From Spirochaetia bacterium (GTDB taxonomy: Bacteria; Spirochaetota; Leptospiria; Turneriellales; JAOUOS01): a DNA stretch of 64,000 nt. The position numbers were made by a program, and so were the translations under genes. The stretch is taken from positions 62,001 through 126,000 of the forward strand of contig JAOUOS010000003.1 of NCBI GenBank assembly GCA_029880285.1, in the 5' to 3' direction. This document shows positions 10,801-19,126 of the stretch, in pieces (position 1 is the first letter of the stretch; each line of letters starts with the position of its first letter). Below the pieces are notes generated by a model that was given only the letters and a program-made list of their open reading frames with translations, did no database searches and had not been told where the DNA came from.

Positions 10801-13250
10801 ATACAGTAACAGAAGTTTGCAATTATGGTGATATCGCATGTACGGTTTGTGACTCTTCTTGTGCTTCTATAGCGGGAGTTACATCGTATTGCGGTGACTC
10901 TGCTTTAGACGCGGGTAACGGTGAAGAATGTGACGACGGTGGTATTCAAACATCTACTTGTGAGGCCGATTGTAAAACACGTTATTACAATATTGGTGTA
11001 ACCGTATCAAACTTAAGCGGGATTGGTCTTGTTCTGCAAAATAATGGGGGGGATAATATAAATATTTTATCTGACGGCTTTATTACTTTCTCGACTGGTA
11101 TGCAGTATAATGACACCTATAATGTTACGATTTTAACTCAACCTACTGATTTAAATCAAACATGTACAATAACAAATGGTACGGGTACAGTAACTTCAGA
11201 TGTAACAGATATTACGCTTGATTGTACGCCTTATTTAATGGGCGGTTCAGTTCAGGGTAGTGCTATTAGTCTCTTAAATGATGTTACAACTATCGCTGGT
11301 AATTTTCCCTATGGGCTCCCTATTGACGATGTGGGCTTAAACGCGAAGTTTGGCAGTATGGAATATGTTGCATCAGATGGTACTAATATATACGTGGCAG
11401 ATACTCCAAATCACACTATTAGAAAAATAGAGATAAGTACAAATACGGTTACTACGTATGCAGGTTCAGCCGGTATTTCAGGTTCAACTGATAATATAGG
11501 TACGAACGCAAGGTTTAACGCGCCGCGGGGTTTGGTAAAGGTAGGTTCTTCTCTATATGTATGTGATGCTAATAATCATACAATAAGACGAATTAACCTT
11601 GCAAGCGGAGCCGTAACAACGATAGCGGGTTCTGTTGGTATTTCGGGTTCTGCTAATGGCACGGGTACAGCCGCGACATTTAGTTTTCCAACTGGTATTG
11701 CAAGTGACGGAACAAATTTATATGTAATAAGCGCGAAGCAAATAAGACAAATAGTTATTTCTTCGGCAGTTGTAACGACATTAGCCGGTTCAAGTGCGAC
11801 AGGCTCAGTAGACGGTGTAGGCGTAGCTGCGAGTTTTAATTTAGCTTATGGTATCATACATGCCGGAGGTAATTTGTATGTAGCCGATACTTATAACGAT
11901 AAGATACGAAAAATTGAAATTTCATCAGCAACTGTTTCAACTTTTGCGGGTACAGGTACTTATGGTTTTCAAGATGGTACGGGAACAACGGCTGTAAAAT
12001 TTGCAAGGCCCTATGACATAGCTACCGATGGAACTTATCTTTATGTAACTGACTCGGCTAGTCCCTACAGTTATATTAGAAAAATTGAAATTTCATCAGC
12101 TGTGGTAACGACAATAGGCGGTAAAGGCGGCGGCTATAAAGATGGTACGGGATATATGGATTCTATTTTTTATGAACCCAAAGGAGTGGTTATAAACGGT
12201 ACAGATCTTTATATTGCTGATTCTTCTAATAGACTTATTAGAAAAATAGATACAACTACAAATACGTCGTATACTATAGCAGGAACTTTACCACATGGAT
12301 CAAATGATGGTATAGGTACAAACGCCAGTTTTCGTAGACCTGACGATGTTACAACTGACGGTAAAAGTCTTTATATTACCGATTTTAATAATCATATTAT
12401 TAGAAAAATGGATATTGTATCGGGACAAGTTTCAACTTTGGCAGGTAAAGTCGGCGTATCGGGTTCTCTTGATGGTATAGGGAGTGACGCAATATTTTCT
12501 GCTCCAAAGGGGATAACAACCGATGGCACATATTTATATGTAGCAGATAATGGATCCCATGTTATTAGAAAAATAGATATAGCAACAGCTCAGGTAACCA
12601 CTATAGCGGGCTGGGTAAATAGTGCGGGTTATGCCAATGCTACTGGTACTAGCGCGAAATTTAATTATATTTCTGGTATAACAACAGACAAAATTAATTT
12701 ATATGTTGCTGATACTTCTAATCGTGTAATAAGAAAAGTTGATTTGACAACATATGATGTAACGACATTCGCTGGCGCCGATGCGCCTACTATATTGTCG
12801 GGAGATGTTGATAATGTTGATAGCACATTGGCAAGATTTAATAATCCATATAAAATAACAACTGATGGTACAAACCTTTTTGTTGCAGATTTGAGTAACA
12901 ATAAAATTAGAAAAATAAATATTGCCACGCGAGCAGTATCAACCCTTGCTGGTTTAGGCAGCGGGAATCCGGGTTCTATTGACGGTGATTCTGCTACAGC
13001 TAAATTAAATATGCCGTATGGTATTACATCAGATGGCGCTAGTTTGTTCGTTGTTGATACGAATGGTCCTATTATAAGAGAAATAGATATTGCAACCGGT
13101 TATGTTACAACTATTGCCGGCACAGCCGGAGTATTTGATTATGTTGACGCAAACGGCAGTTTCGCGCGGTTTTATGAGCCAAAGGGAATTACAACTGATG
13201 GCACATCGCTTTATCTTGTTGATTATAATACCATAAGAAAAATCGATTAA
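7887..13250 (+). CDS. Giant cysteine-rich lipoprotein with NHL-type propeller repeats
   Basis: A 1787-residue paralogue of the preceding lipoprotein. The signal peptide and lipobox (ISYSC) and the first ~120 residues are almost identical, about 97% at the DNA level up to ~8245. A cysteine-rich stalk follows: 46-residue modules, an intervening 37-residue module, then many 33-residue modules, to about residue 1030. Residues ~1130-1787 are different: repeats of 'DGTNLYVADTYNDKIRKIEI....VTTLAG', the NHL/SMP-30-like six-bladed propeller pattern, about a dozen copies, so probably two propellers. AAGGAG precedes the ATG; a terminator follows at 13281. It is probably exported and lipid-anchored. The binding target is unknown. 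The shared stalk with exchanged head suggests domain shuffling by recombination. Confidence 0.85.
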   Translation: MCLKKIFYAILIAASMISYSCSTETVNQMNNIPVPVCGNGTVETGETCDDGNTVTERCAYGETACQVCNGSCNFAAGEISFCGDGVPDGSNGEGCDDSNISAGDGCDADCKVETANPVCGNGSAETGEGCDDGNTSTESCVYGEASCTVCDASCNFTVGAVTGFCGDGTVNGTETCDDNNAVTESCAYGETSCTVCDASCNLTVGAVTGFCGDGTVNGPETCDDNNVVTESCAYGETSCSVCDASCNLTAGAVIGYCGDGTVNGTETCDDNNVVTESCAYGETSCTVCAASCNLMAGALTGYCGDGIIDGSNGEGCDDSNITAGDGCDADCKIEAAIPVCGNGAVETGETCDDSNTITESCAYGETSCTVCDSTCNLTAGAVTGHCGDGTVNGTETCDDNNVVTESCAYGETSCTVCDSNCSSAAGAVSYCGDGFIDNTNGEACDSNGADNLMCIGSTCQYSSCGDGYINAATSEQCDTNGTDTVSCNAGTCLTSLCGDGYANGIAGEQCDTSGIDTDVCNAGTCQLSECGDGYSNAAASEQCDTSGTDTNVCNAGTCLTSLCGDGYANAADSEECDDGNALDTDACLNTCTAASCGDGYIYAGVEQCDNSGTDNAVCIGSTCQFSSCGDGYVNGAAGEQCDTNGTDTVSCNAGTCLTSSCGDGYANAAASEQCDTNGTDTVSCNAGTCLTSLCGDGYANAAAGEQCDTSGTDTVSCNAGTCLSSSCGDGYANAADSEECDDGNALDTDACLNTCTVASCGDGYIYAGVEQCDNSGADNAVCIGSTCQFSSCGDGYVNGAAGEDCDTSSIDTAMCNGGTCRFSECGDGYENTADGEACDSVTDTVSCNAGTCLTSLCGDGYANVAASEECDTSGIDTVSCNASTCLSSSCGDGYANAAASEECDTSGIDTVSCNAGTCLSSSCGDGYINAAASEQCDDGNILDTDNCLNTCVAASCGDGFVNAGVEDCDDSNTVTEVCNYGDIACTVCDSSCASIAGVTSYCGDSALDAGNGEECDDGGIQTSTCEADCKTRYYNIGVTVSNLSGIGLVLQNNGGDNINILSDGFITFSTGMQYNDTYNVTILTQPTDLNQTCTITNGTGTVTSDVTDITLDCTPYLMGGSVQGSAISLLNDVTTIAGNFPYGLPIDDVGLNAKFGSMEYVASDGTNIYVADTPNHTIRKIEISTNTVTTYAGSAGISGSTDNIGTNARFNAPRGLVKVGSSLYVCDANNHTIRRINLASGAVTTIAGSVGISGSANGTGTAATFSFPTGIASDGTNLYVISAKQIRQIVISSAVVTTLAGSSATGSVDGVGVAASFNLAYGIIHAGGNLYVADTYNDKIRKIEISSATVSTFAGTGTYGFQDGTGTTAVKFARPYDIATDGTYLYVTDSASPYSYIRKIEISSAVVTTIGGKGGGYKDGTGYMDSIFYEPKGVVINGTDLYIADSSNRLIRKIDTTTNTSYTIAGTLPHGSNDGIGTNASFRRPDDVTTDGKSLYITDFNNHIIRKMDIVSGQVSTLAGKVGVSGSLDGIGSDAIFSAPKGITTDGTYLYVADNGSHVIRKIDIATAQVTTIAGWVNSAGYANATGTSAKFNYISGITTDKINLYVADTSNRVIRKVDLTTYDVTTFAGADAPTILSGDVDNVDSTLARFNNPYKITTDGTNLFVADLSNNKIRKINIATRAVSTLAGLGSGNPGSIDGDSATAKLNMPYGITSDGASLFVVDTNGPIIREIDIATGYVTTIAGTAGVFDYVDANGSFARFYEPKGITTDGTSLYLVDYNTIRKID
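8241..9176 (+). repeat. Six 138-bp-type coding repeats with one 111-bp insert
   Basis: Four consecutive 138-bp units (8241-8792), a 111-bp module of the GDGCDADCK type (8793-8903), then two more units (8904-9041; 9042-9176, three bases shorter). The same unit family is found at 2540-3505. Confidence 0.8.
9177..10750 (+). repeat. Array of ~99-bp coding repeats
   Basis: Highly similar 33-residue cysteine modules; for instance the unit around 9844 recurs 99 bases later at about 9943 with very few changes. Longer than the corresponding array in the first paralogue. The end is approximate. Confidence 0.75.
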
Positions 13251-13280
13251 AGAAAACTTACAAAAAGTATAAAACTTAAA

Positions 13281-13312
13281 AAACCCCGGCATAAAAGACC
13301 GGGTTTTTTTTT
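13281..13312. terminator. Intrinsic terminator between convergent genes
   Basis: AACCCCGG and CCGGGTT arms (one bulged C) around loop CATAAAAGA, with A-run upstream and nine T downstream. It lies between the ends of the plus-strand lipoprotein and the minus-strand antiporter and may serve both. Confidence 0.85.
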
Positions 13313-13315
13313 ACT

Positions 13316-15292
13316 CTAAAAATATTCATCCACAAGATATTGCATATTTTTAGGCTTACCTAAAATCACCAGTGTATCACTGGTTTGTATTGTGGTACTG
13401 CCGTCAATAAGTGCCAGCATTTCACCCTGTCGTTTTACGGCTAATATAGTAACTGAATATACTTTGTTTAACCTAAGTTCAGCTAGTGTTTTACCTGTCA
13501 TTTTATTGTTTTTATTAATAGTTAGAGAGTTTATTTTTATTTCAGAGAGAAAATCATGAATTCCTATGGGTTCTGCCGGTTTTTTAGCGGCGCTTCTAAA
13601 CATTTCGTAATTATCAAATCTTATTTCATTAATAAACTTTTCAATTTCATCCTGCGGTACCAGATATTTTATCAATACTTTGGTAAAAATTTCTATAGAA
13701 GTTTCAAATTCTTCAGGAACAACCTCGCTCGCGCCTAGAGCGAAAAGGTCTTTCAGTTCTTTTAAATATCGCGTGCGCACAATTATATAAACGAGAGGAT
13801 TAATGCTTCGAATTGTTTTTACAATTCTTCTGGTCGCGCGCGGGTCTGAAATCGCTATAACTACTATTCTGGCGTCATCAATATTTAAATGATGAAGAAC
13901 AGCTTCATTGGCCGCGTCGCCAAAATAAATATCTGTTCCCTTTGTTTTTTCTTCTTTAACGGTCTCTGGGTTTGTTTCTACAACTGTGTACAAAATTCCG
14001 CTTTTTTCAGCCGCTCTTGCCAAATTTCTGCCGTTTAATCCAAAGCCTACAATAATTAAATGGTCTTTTTTCTTTGTCCATTTTTTACCGCTTACTATCT
14101 GCAAATCTCTTTTCCATTTTTTAGGAAAAGGAAACCTTAAAAGCAAATCTGACATCTTTGGCGCGAAAGTTAAAATAAAAGCCGTGGTAGACATCGATAA
14201 AATGGCCACGGCAAGAAAAGTCTGATAAGAATCCATACTTAAAATATTTAAATTAAGTCCCGTCTTTACTAAAATAAAAGAGAACTCTCCCACCTGGCTT
14301 AAAGCTACGCCAACCATAATACCGGTTCTCAGTGGGTATCCGAGTATTAGTGTAACTATACCGGCAATAAAAGCTTTTAATAATATTAAACCAAAAGTAA
14401 GCCCTAATATTTTAAAAGGAGAACTGAGAAAAAAATTTACGTCTAACAGCATGCCTATAGAAATAAAGAAAAAACTCATAAATACGTCTTTAAAAGGTAA
14501 AATATTACCGAGAGCCTCATGACTATATTCAGATTCCGAAATAATGAGTCCGGCTAAAAAAGCTCCTAAGGCAAGAGACAGCCCAATGCTTGAGGTAAGC
14601 CATACAATTAAAAGGCAGATGGCAAAAATACTTAAAAGAAAAAGTTCTTTTAACCGGGTTTTAGTTATTTGAAAAAGCAGGTAAGGCACCAGCCATTTTG
14701 TAGCTGTGTATACAAAAATAACAATAAAAAGACCTTTTAGAAAAAGAAGCCCTAATGTAGAACCAACGTTTATGCTGCCGCCCGATAAAAATGGTATAAA
14801 AAGCATCATGGGCACAATAATTAAATCTTGAAAAATTAAAATGCCAAATGTTGTTTGCCCATGGGGGGTATCCATTTCGGCTCTTTCTTGTATAAGTTTT
14901 AATACTATGGCGGTACTGCTGAACGAAATTAAAATGCCCATTAAAAGGGATTCTTTAAATGAAAGACCTTGAGCTTTCTCTAGAAAAAAGAACGCGACTA
15001 TGGTTAAAAATACCTGTAAAAATCCTCCCAGTAGAACCGATTTTTTAAGTTTTAGTAAATGCCTGAAAGAAAATTCAATGCCAATAGCAAAAAGAAGTAG
15101 AACAATGCCAATTTCGGCAAGTACATCTACTTCGTGAACTTTACTAATAACCGCCAAACCGTAAGGTCCCGCGATAATTCCCGTGGCAAGATAACCTACT
15201 ACTGCCGGTATTTTTAGTTTATGACATATAAGAAGAACGCCTACAGAAAGCGCGAAAATAATAACAACGTCATTTAAGAGAGGTATATGCAT
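13316..15292 (-). CDS. CPA2-family cation:proton antiporter (KefB/KefC-like) with TrkA domains
   Basis: A 658-residue inner-membrane transporter predicted to exchange K+ or Na+ for H+. The N-terminal ~390 residues form about 12 hydrophobic segments of the Na+/H+ exchanger fold, with the typical 'GYLATGIIAGPYGL' and 'FGILIFQDLIIVPMM' motifs. Residues ~412-530 are a TrkA-N/RCK Rossmann domain ('HLIIVGFGLNGRNLA', acidic 'VETNPE'). The last ~80 residues are a TrkA-C domain ending 'LVILGKPKNMQYL'. The length and order match KefB/C-like proteins with an added TrkA-C. No glutathione-gating evidence can be read from the sequence. It stands alone, convergent with the propeller lipoprotein. Ion specificity is not determinable. 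Confidence 0.9.
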   Translation of the reverse strand: MHIPLLNDVVIIFALSVGVLLICHKLKIPAVVGYLATGIIAGPYGLAVISKVHEVDVLAEIGIVLLLFAIGIEFSFRHLLKLKKSVLLGGFLQVFLTIVAFFFLEKAQGLSFKESLLMGILISFSSTAIVLKLIQERAEMDTPHGQTTFGILIFQDLIIVPMMLFIPFLSGGSINVGSTLGLLFLKGLFIVIFVYTATKWLVPYLLFQITKTRLKELFLLSIFAICLLIVWLTSSIGLSLALGAFLAGLIISESEYSHEALGNILPFKDVFMSFFFISIGMLLDVNFFLSSPFKILGLTFGLILLKAFIAGIVTLILGYPLRTGIMVGVALSQVGEFSFILVKTGLNLNILSMDSYQTFLAVAILSMSTTAFILTFAPKMSDLLLRFPFPKKWKRDLQIVSGKKWTKKKDHLIIVGFGLNGRNLARAAEKSGILYTVVETNPETVKEEKTKGTDIYFGDAANEAVLHHLNIDDARIVVIAISDPRATRRIVKTIRSINPLVYIIVRTRYLKELKDLFALGASEVVPEEFETSIEIFTKVLIKYLVPQDEIEKFINEIRFDNYEMFRSAAKKPAEPIGIHDFLSEIKINSLTINKNNKMTGKTLAELRLNKVYSVTILAVKRQGEMLALIDGSTTIQTSDTLVILGKPKNMQYLVDEYF

Positions 15293-15459
15293 GGTTTTAT
15301 TATATTATAAAAATAATTTTCTGTATATTTATTTTAACGTATAGTTTCAAGAATTTATTTTAAAATTATTTAAATTTATGGTAAATTCTGTAAATTCAAA
15401 TCACAAATTTAACCGCAAAAAGCTTTACAATATAACCAGAAATCGATAGGGGGTTTTGT

Positions 15460-16965
15460 ATGGTTAATATTACTGTAGACGGTCAAGAATATTCAGTAGA
15501 CGAGAAAAAAAACCTTATAGACGCGTTAAAAGATGTTGGTATTCATGTTCCCACGTTTTGTTATCATCCTAAACTTAAAGTAGCCGGTTTGTGCCGCTTG
15601 TGCCTTATTGAAATAGAGGGCGTTCCTAAATTACAGGCCGGATGCGCGACACCCGTCAAAGAGGGCATGAAAATTCTGGTTTCAAGCGAAAAAATAATAA
15701 AAGCACGTGAAGCCATGATGGAATTTCAGCTTATTAACCATCCGCTAGATTGTCCGGTATGTGATAAAGCCGGCGAATGCAAGCTTCAAGACTATTCATT
15801 TTCAACCGGTCAGGCTTCTACCAGATACAAAGAAGCAAAACGCTTTATATCTCAAGAAGTTGTAGGCGATAATTTATTAATTAATCATAATCGTTGCATT
15901 CTTTGTTTAAGATGCGTTAGGTTTTCAAAAGAAATATTAAATGAAGAAAGTCTTGAAAGAACCCAAAGAGGCAATAATACCGTAATAGCTTGTGTTAAAC
16001 CCGGCGAAAATGCTCTGATTTCTCATAATTACCAGGGGGCGTTATCTGATATTTGTCCTGTGGGCGCGTTATTAAATAAAAACATGTTATTTAAATCGAG
16101 AGTCTGGTGGTACGAAAAAACGCAGACAATATGCCACGGGTGTTCTACTTTATGCAAAGTAACGGCAAATGTTAAAAATAATGAAGTTTATAGGTATATG
16201 CCACCTGAAAATAAAGAAAAAGACGGTTATTTTATCTGCGATAAAGGACGTTTTTCTGCGCCCGATTTTAGTAAAAATCGATTGTATCATTTTATGATTA
16301 ATGGTAAAAAGAAAAAATCAACAGAAACATATGCCGAACTTTATGAACGCTTTAAAAAATCAGGTAAAGTATTAATTATAGGCGGCACTACAGAATCTAA
16401 TGAAGATCTACAAAAAATTAGCGAAGCGGTTAAATTATTTGAAAAAAATAATAAAAACACGGTATGGGAATTTAAAACCGAAGATTATATGTACAAGGGT
16501 GATTGGAACTCTCAAATAGATTTCTTACTTACCTCAGATGTACGGCCAAATAGTAAAAAAGCAAAAGAGATTGCCGGCGATAACGGGGCTGATAAAAATT
16601 CATTAAAAAAAGCGGTTAAAGACGCAGATATAATATTTGTAATAAATGAACTATCTGCTCCATTCTCTTATAAAACTGAAGATGAAAGCGCGTTAGCTGA
16701 AAATATGGTTTTTCAATTTCTTGAAGAAAACAAAGGGTGGGATAAAACAGTACTTTTAACCACACATAATAACACAGCCGCGAAAAAGGCCAATATTGCA
16801 TGGCCCATTCAATCTTTTGTTGAAAAAGATGGTACATATACAGATAAAACAAACACAGAAAAAAAATCAGCAAAAAGTGTTAAACCGCCTGAAGGGTTAA
16901 AAAACAGCGGAGAATTATTTGAAGCATTTATAGAAACTTTAAGTCAAAAAGAGGCAATAGCCTGA
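15460..16965 (+). CDS. NuoG-like iron-sulfur protein, short form
   Basis: A 501-residue relative of the NADH dehydrogenase 75-kDa subunit. Ligands can be read for an N-terminal [2Fe-2S] cluster (C34, C45, C48, C62), the His-Cys3 cluster (H94, C98, C101, C107), a [4Fe-4S] site (C146, C149, C152, C199) and the N7-type site (C225, C228, C232, C260). NuoG is usually ~700-900 residues; here the molybdopterin-oxidoreductase-like domain is reduced to ~230 residues, although '[16 protein letters not shown]' near the C-terminus preserves its end motif. ATG preceded by AGGGGG. The NuoI-like gene follows 16 bases later. No other complex I genes are present in the window, so the pair may belong to a dispersed complex I or act as a separate electron-transfer module. 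Confidence 0.85.
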   Translation: MVNITVDGQEYSVDEKKNLIDALKDVGIHVPTFCYHPKLKVAGLCRLCLIEIEGVPKLQAGCATPVKEGMKILVSSEKIIKAREAMMEFQLINHPLDCPVCDKAGECKLQDYSFSTGQASTRYKEAKRFISQEVVGDNLLINHNRCILCLRCVRFSKEILNEESLERTQRGNNTVIACVKPGENALISHNYQGALSDICPVGALLNKNMLFKSRVWWYEKTQTICHGCSTLCKVTANVKNNEVYRYMPPENKEKDGYFICDKGRFSAPDFSKNRLYHFMINGKKKKSTETYAELYERFKKSGKVLIIGGTTESNEDLQKISEAVKLFEKNNKNTVWEFKTEDYMYKGDWNSQIDFLLTSDVRPNSKKAKEIAGDNGADKNSLKKAVKDADIIFVINELSAPFSYKTEDESALAENMVFQFLEENKGWDKTVLLTTHNNTAAKKANIAWPIQSFVEKDGTYTDKTNTEKKSAKSVKPPEGLKNSGELFEAFIETLSQKEAIA

Positions 16966-16981
16966 TATTTTTGGAGTTTAT

Positions 16982-17500
16982 ATGGCGACAGTAAAAGTAC
17001 ACGATAAATATAAATGGAAGTGGTATCAAAAGTTTTATTTTATTTCAATAACATCGGGAATGTTGGTTACTTTAAAGTATTTTCTAAAGTGCGCCATATT
17101 AAGACAGCAGGCAACAGTGCAATATCCCGAAGAACAGCGCGGGTATTCTTCAAGATTTAGAGGCAGACACAGATTAAAAAGAGATGAAAAAGGCAGAGAA
17201 AGATGTACAGCCTGTTTTTGTTGTATGTGGGTTTGCCCCGCTAAATGTATTCATATTGAAGCGGCATTAGTACCACCAGAAAAAGCGAACCTTTATCCTG
17301 AAGATAAATATGCTAAAGTTTTTAATGTAGATCATCTTCGCTGTATTTTCTGTGGATTATGTGAAGAAGCCTGCCCAAAAGGCGCCATTTATCTTGACGG
17401 TGATATTCCCAAACCTTTTGATAATAGGGACGATTTTTTAAGTACAAAAGACACAATGCTTGATAAAGAAGGCGGACCTATCATAGGCACAAGGCTTTAA
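16982..17500 (+). CDS. NuoI-like 2x[4Fe-4S] ferredoxin
   Basis: 172 residues. An N-terminal amphipathic/membrane-associating segment is followed by '[18 protein letters not shown]', the signature of complex I subunit I. Two [4Fe-4S] motifs follow: [12 protein letters not shown] and [12 protein letters not shown]. The first motif carries an extra Cys between its second and third ligands. It would pass electrons from the peripheral arm to quinone in a complete enzyme. GGAG lies at a good distance upstream, 16 bases after the nuoG-like stop, so the two are co-transcribed. dapD follows 22 bases later. Confidence 0.88.
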   Translation: MATVKVHDKYKWKWYQKFYFISITSGMLVTLKYFLKCAILRQQATVQYPEEQRGYSSRFRGRHRLKRDEKGRERCTACFCCMWVCPAKCIHIEAALVPPEKANLYPEDKYAKVFNVDHLRCIFCGLCEEACPKGAIYLDGDIPKPFDNRDDFLSTKDTMLDKEGGPIIGTRL

Positions 17501-17522
17501 AATCTTTTCATAAAATATTGCC

Positions 17523-18365
17523 GTGGATAATAAAAACATAGAAAATATTATTTCAAAAGCTTTTGATTCTGTTTCAAAAAATCCAGAAATTGTAAAAGAA
17601 AAAGAAGTTAAAGACGCGGTCATAGAAGCCATAAAGCTTCTTGATGAGGGTAAAATACGGGTCGCGGCGCCTTCAAATGATAATGCTGAAAGCTGGCAGG
17701 TTAATATTTGGGTAAAACAGGCCATATTACTTTATTTTAGAATTGCACAAATGAAGGTAATTCAATCTGGCGATATAACTTATTGGGATAAAATTCCGTT
17801 AAAAACTAATTATGATAAAATAGGCGTAAGGGTAGTGCCTCCCGCCTTGGCTCGATACGGATCGTACATAGAACCCGGCGCTATTTTAATGCCGTCTTAT
17901 GTTAATATAGGTGCTTATGTTGCTACCGGCAGTATGGTTGACACATGGGCCACGGTGGGAAGCTGTGCGCAAATAGGCAAAAATGTGCATTTATCGGGCG
18001 GGGTAGGTATTGGCGGTGTTCTGGAACCTCCGCAGGCAGATCCCGTTATTATTGAAGAGAACGCTTTTCTTGGTTCAAGGTGTGTCGTGGTAGAAGGTAT
18101 TAAAGTAGAAAAAGGCGCCGTACTAGGCAGCGGAGTTATACTTACGGCCTCAACAAAAATTATAGACGTAACCGGTAAAGAACCGGTAACCATTAAAGGA
18201 AAAGTCCCGCAAAATTGCGTTGTTATACCCGGCAGTATTCCTAAAAAATTTCCCGCCGGTGAATATCAAGTTCCGTGCGCCTTAATCATTGGCAAAAGAA
18301 AAGAATCAACTGATCTTAAAACCAGCTTAAACGACGCTTTAAGAAAGTTTGAGGTTTCTGTTTAA
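17523..18365 (+). CDS. dapD: 2,3,4,5-tetrahydropyridine-2,6-dicarboxylate N-succinyltransferase
   Basis: Catalyses succinyl-CoA-dependent acylation of tetrahydrodipicolinate in the succinylase branch of diaminopimelate/lysine biosynthesis, in the cytoplasm. The 280-residue product matches the family length (~274). It has an N-terminal helical domain ('DEGKIRVAAP', 'WVKQAILLYFRI'), then left-handed beta-helix hexapeptide repeats ('MPSYVNIGAYVATGSMVDTW', 'VGIGGVLEPPQ') and the conserved 'VVIPGSIPKKF' near the end. The start is GTG at 17523; no earlier or nearby ATG fits. It follows the NuoG/NuoI-like pair by 22 bases and may share its transcript. asd, another enzyme of the pathway, lies 1.8 kb away on the other strand. 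Confidence 0.95.
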   Translation: MDNKNIENIISKAFDSVSKNPEIVKEKEVKDAVIEAIKLLDEGKIRVAAPSNDNAESWQVNIWVKQAILLYFRIAQMKVIQSGDITYWDKIPLKTNYDKIGVRVVPPALARYGSYIEPGAILMPSYVNIGAYVATGSMVDTWATVGSCAQIGKNVHLSGGVGIGGVLEPPQADPVIIEENAFLGSRCVVVEGIKVEKGAVLGSGVILTASTKIIDVTGKEPVTIKGKVPQNCVVIPGSIPKKFPAGEYQVPCALIIGKRKESTDLKTSLNDALRKFEVSV

Positions 18366-18408
18366 AACTGACAGGGGGCGCACGGCTTAAATCCGCCTTT
18401 ATCTGAAT

Positions 18409-18738
18409 TTACACTAAAAGTCTTTTTAATAAGATATCTTCAATATTTCTTCGAGAATCTAAAACAGCTAATATGTATACATTATTGCCTTCAGTACGAT
18501 AAATAATACGCCATGATTTAATAATTATTTCTCTGTAATTAATGATAAAAAAATATTCTAATTCTGGAACAATACGACCTCGTTCTGGAAAACTATTTAA
18601 CTCGAGAGAGGCTTTTTTAATGGAGTCATATATTTTTTTGGCATTTGATTTATTATCTTTTAAAATATATTCAATAATAGAAATTAAGTCTCTTTCTGCG
18701 ATTTTTGACCATAATACATTAAATTTATTTTTTGACAT
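18409..18738 (-). CDS. ParE/RelE-superfamily toxin
   Basis: 109 residues starting 'MSKNKFNVLWSKIAERDL', with the ParE/RelE core: N-terminal helices ('ISIIEYILKDNKSNAKKI'), 'FPERGRIVPEL' and the C-terminal strand region 'YREIIIKSWRIIYR..GN.VYILAVLDSRR'. I start it at the ATG at 18738, which overlaps the end of the antitoxin gene by 14 bases in another frame, the usual arrangement of type II modules; an upstream extension is not supported. The target could be DNA gyrase (ParE) or ribosome-bound mRNA (RelE); the sequence does not decide. The 'DSRR' ending favours the ParE/YoeB-like side weakly. Confidence 0.88.
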   Translation of the reverse strand: MSKNKFNVLWSKIAERDLISIIEYILKDNKSNAKKIYDSIKKASLELNSFPERGRIVPELEYFFIINYREIIIKSWRIIYRTEGNNVYILAVLDSRRNIEDILLKRLLV

Positions 18739-19009
18739 TATTGAAATATTTATTTTCAATGGATTCAAATACTTTCGATTGCTCAATTAAATTATTATTC
18801 TCAATATTGGTTTCACCTTGCGATATTAGCTTCAAAATACCTAATGCGTTTCGCATATTTTCATAGCTTTCAGTATCAATAATTACACCTCTTGCTTCAC
18901 CATTTTGAGTAATATAAATTGGCCGTTGGGTGTTGTTGATTTGATTTAGGATATCGGCAGTATGACTTTTTATATATGAAATAGGCCTAATATCTTCTTT
19001 TGATCTCAT
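18725..19009 (-). CDS. Phd/YefM-family antitoxin
   Basis: 94 residues. 'RPISYIKSHTADILNQINNT' and 'PIYITQNGEARGVIIDTESYE' are the DNA-binding fold of Phd/YefM antitoxins; the acidic, Asn-rich C-terminus ('NIENNNLIEQSKVFESIENK') would be the disordered toxin-neutralising tail. AGGAAG lies seven bases upstream of the ATG. A near-consensus promoter with an overlapping dyad lies immediately upstream, fitting autoregulation by the antitoxin-toxin complex. Confidence 0.9.
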   Translation of the reverse strand: MRSKEDIRPISYIKSHTADILNQINNTQRPIYITQNGEARGVIIDTESYENMRNALGILKLISQGETNIENNNLIEQSKVFESIENKYFNNVKK

Positions 19010-19026
19010 GTTCTATCTTCCTAAAT

Positions 19027-19055
19027 ATAATACCAAATATAGACTGGTTTGTCAA
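19027..19055 (-). promoter_or_regulatory. Promoter of the toxin-antitoxin operon
   Basis: On the minus strand TTGACA (19050-19055) and TATTAT (19027-19032) are separated by exactly 17 bases, 18 bases upstream of the antitoxin ATG. The best sigma70-like promoter in the window. Confidence 0.8.
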
Positions 19056-19068
19056 GAAAAATAACCAG
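19044..19068. promoter_or_regulatory. Putative toxin-antitoxin operator dyad
   Basis: Perfect inverted repeat CTGGTT (19044-19049) / AACCAG (19063-19068) straddling the -35 box. An additional half-site-like ACCA/TGGT pair lies within the spacer. The position suits repression by a Phd-type antitoxin. Confidence 0.55.
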
Positions 19069-19092
19069 ATTAAGAAAAATCAAAATATTGAA

Positions 19093-19124
19093 ATCAGAAA
19101 TAAATCCTGTTAATCCTGTCTGAT
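19093..19124. repeat. Intergenic element with doubled AATCCTGT
   Basis: AATCCTGT occurs twice with 9-base period (19103-19110, 19112-19119), flanked by ATCAGA (19093-19098) and TCTGAT (19119-19124) as inverted arms. It lies just after the asd stop codon. From memory, similar strings are frequent between genes in several phyla; I cannot verify that here. Confidence 0.45.
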
Positions 19125-19126
19125 TC

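Noticed and set aside
18370..18400. Weak GGCG/CGCC hairpin between dapD and the toxin gene as a terminator
   Set aside because: Short stem and no T-run of useful length.
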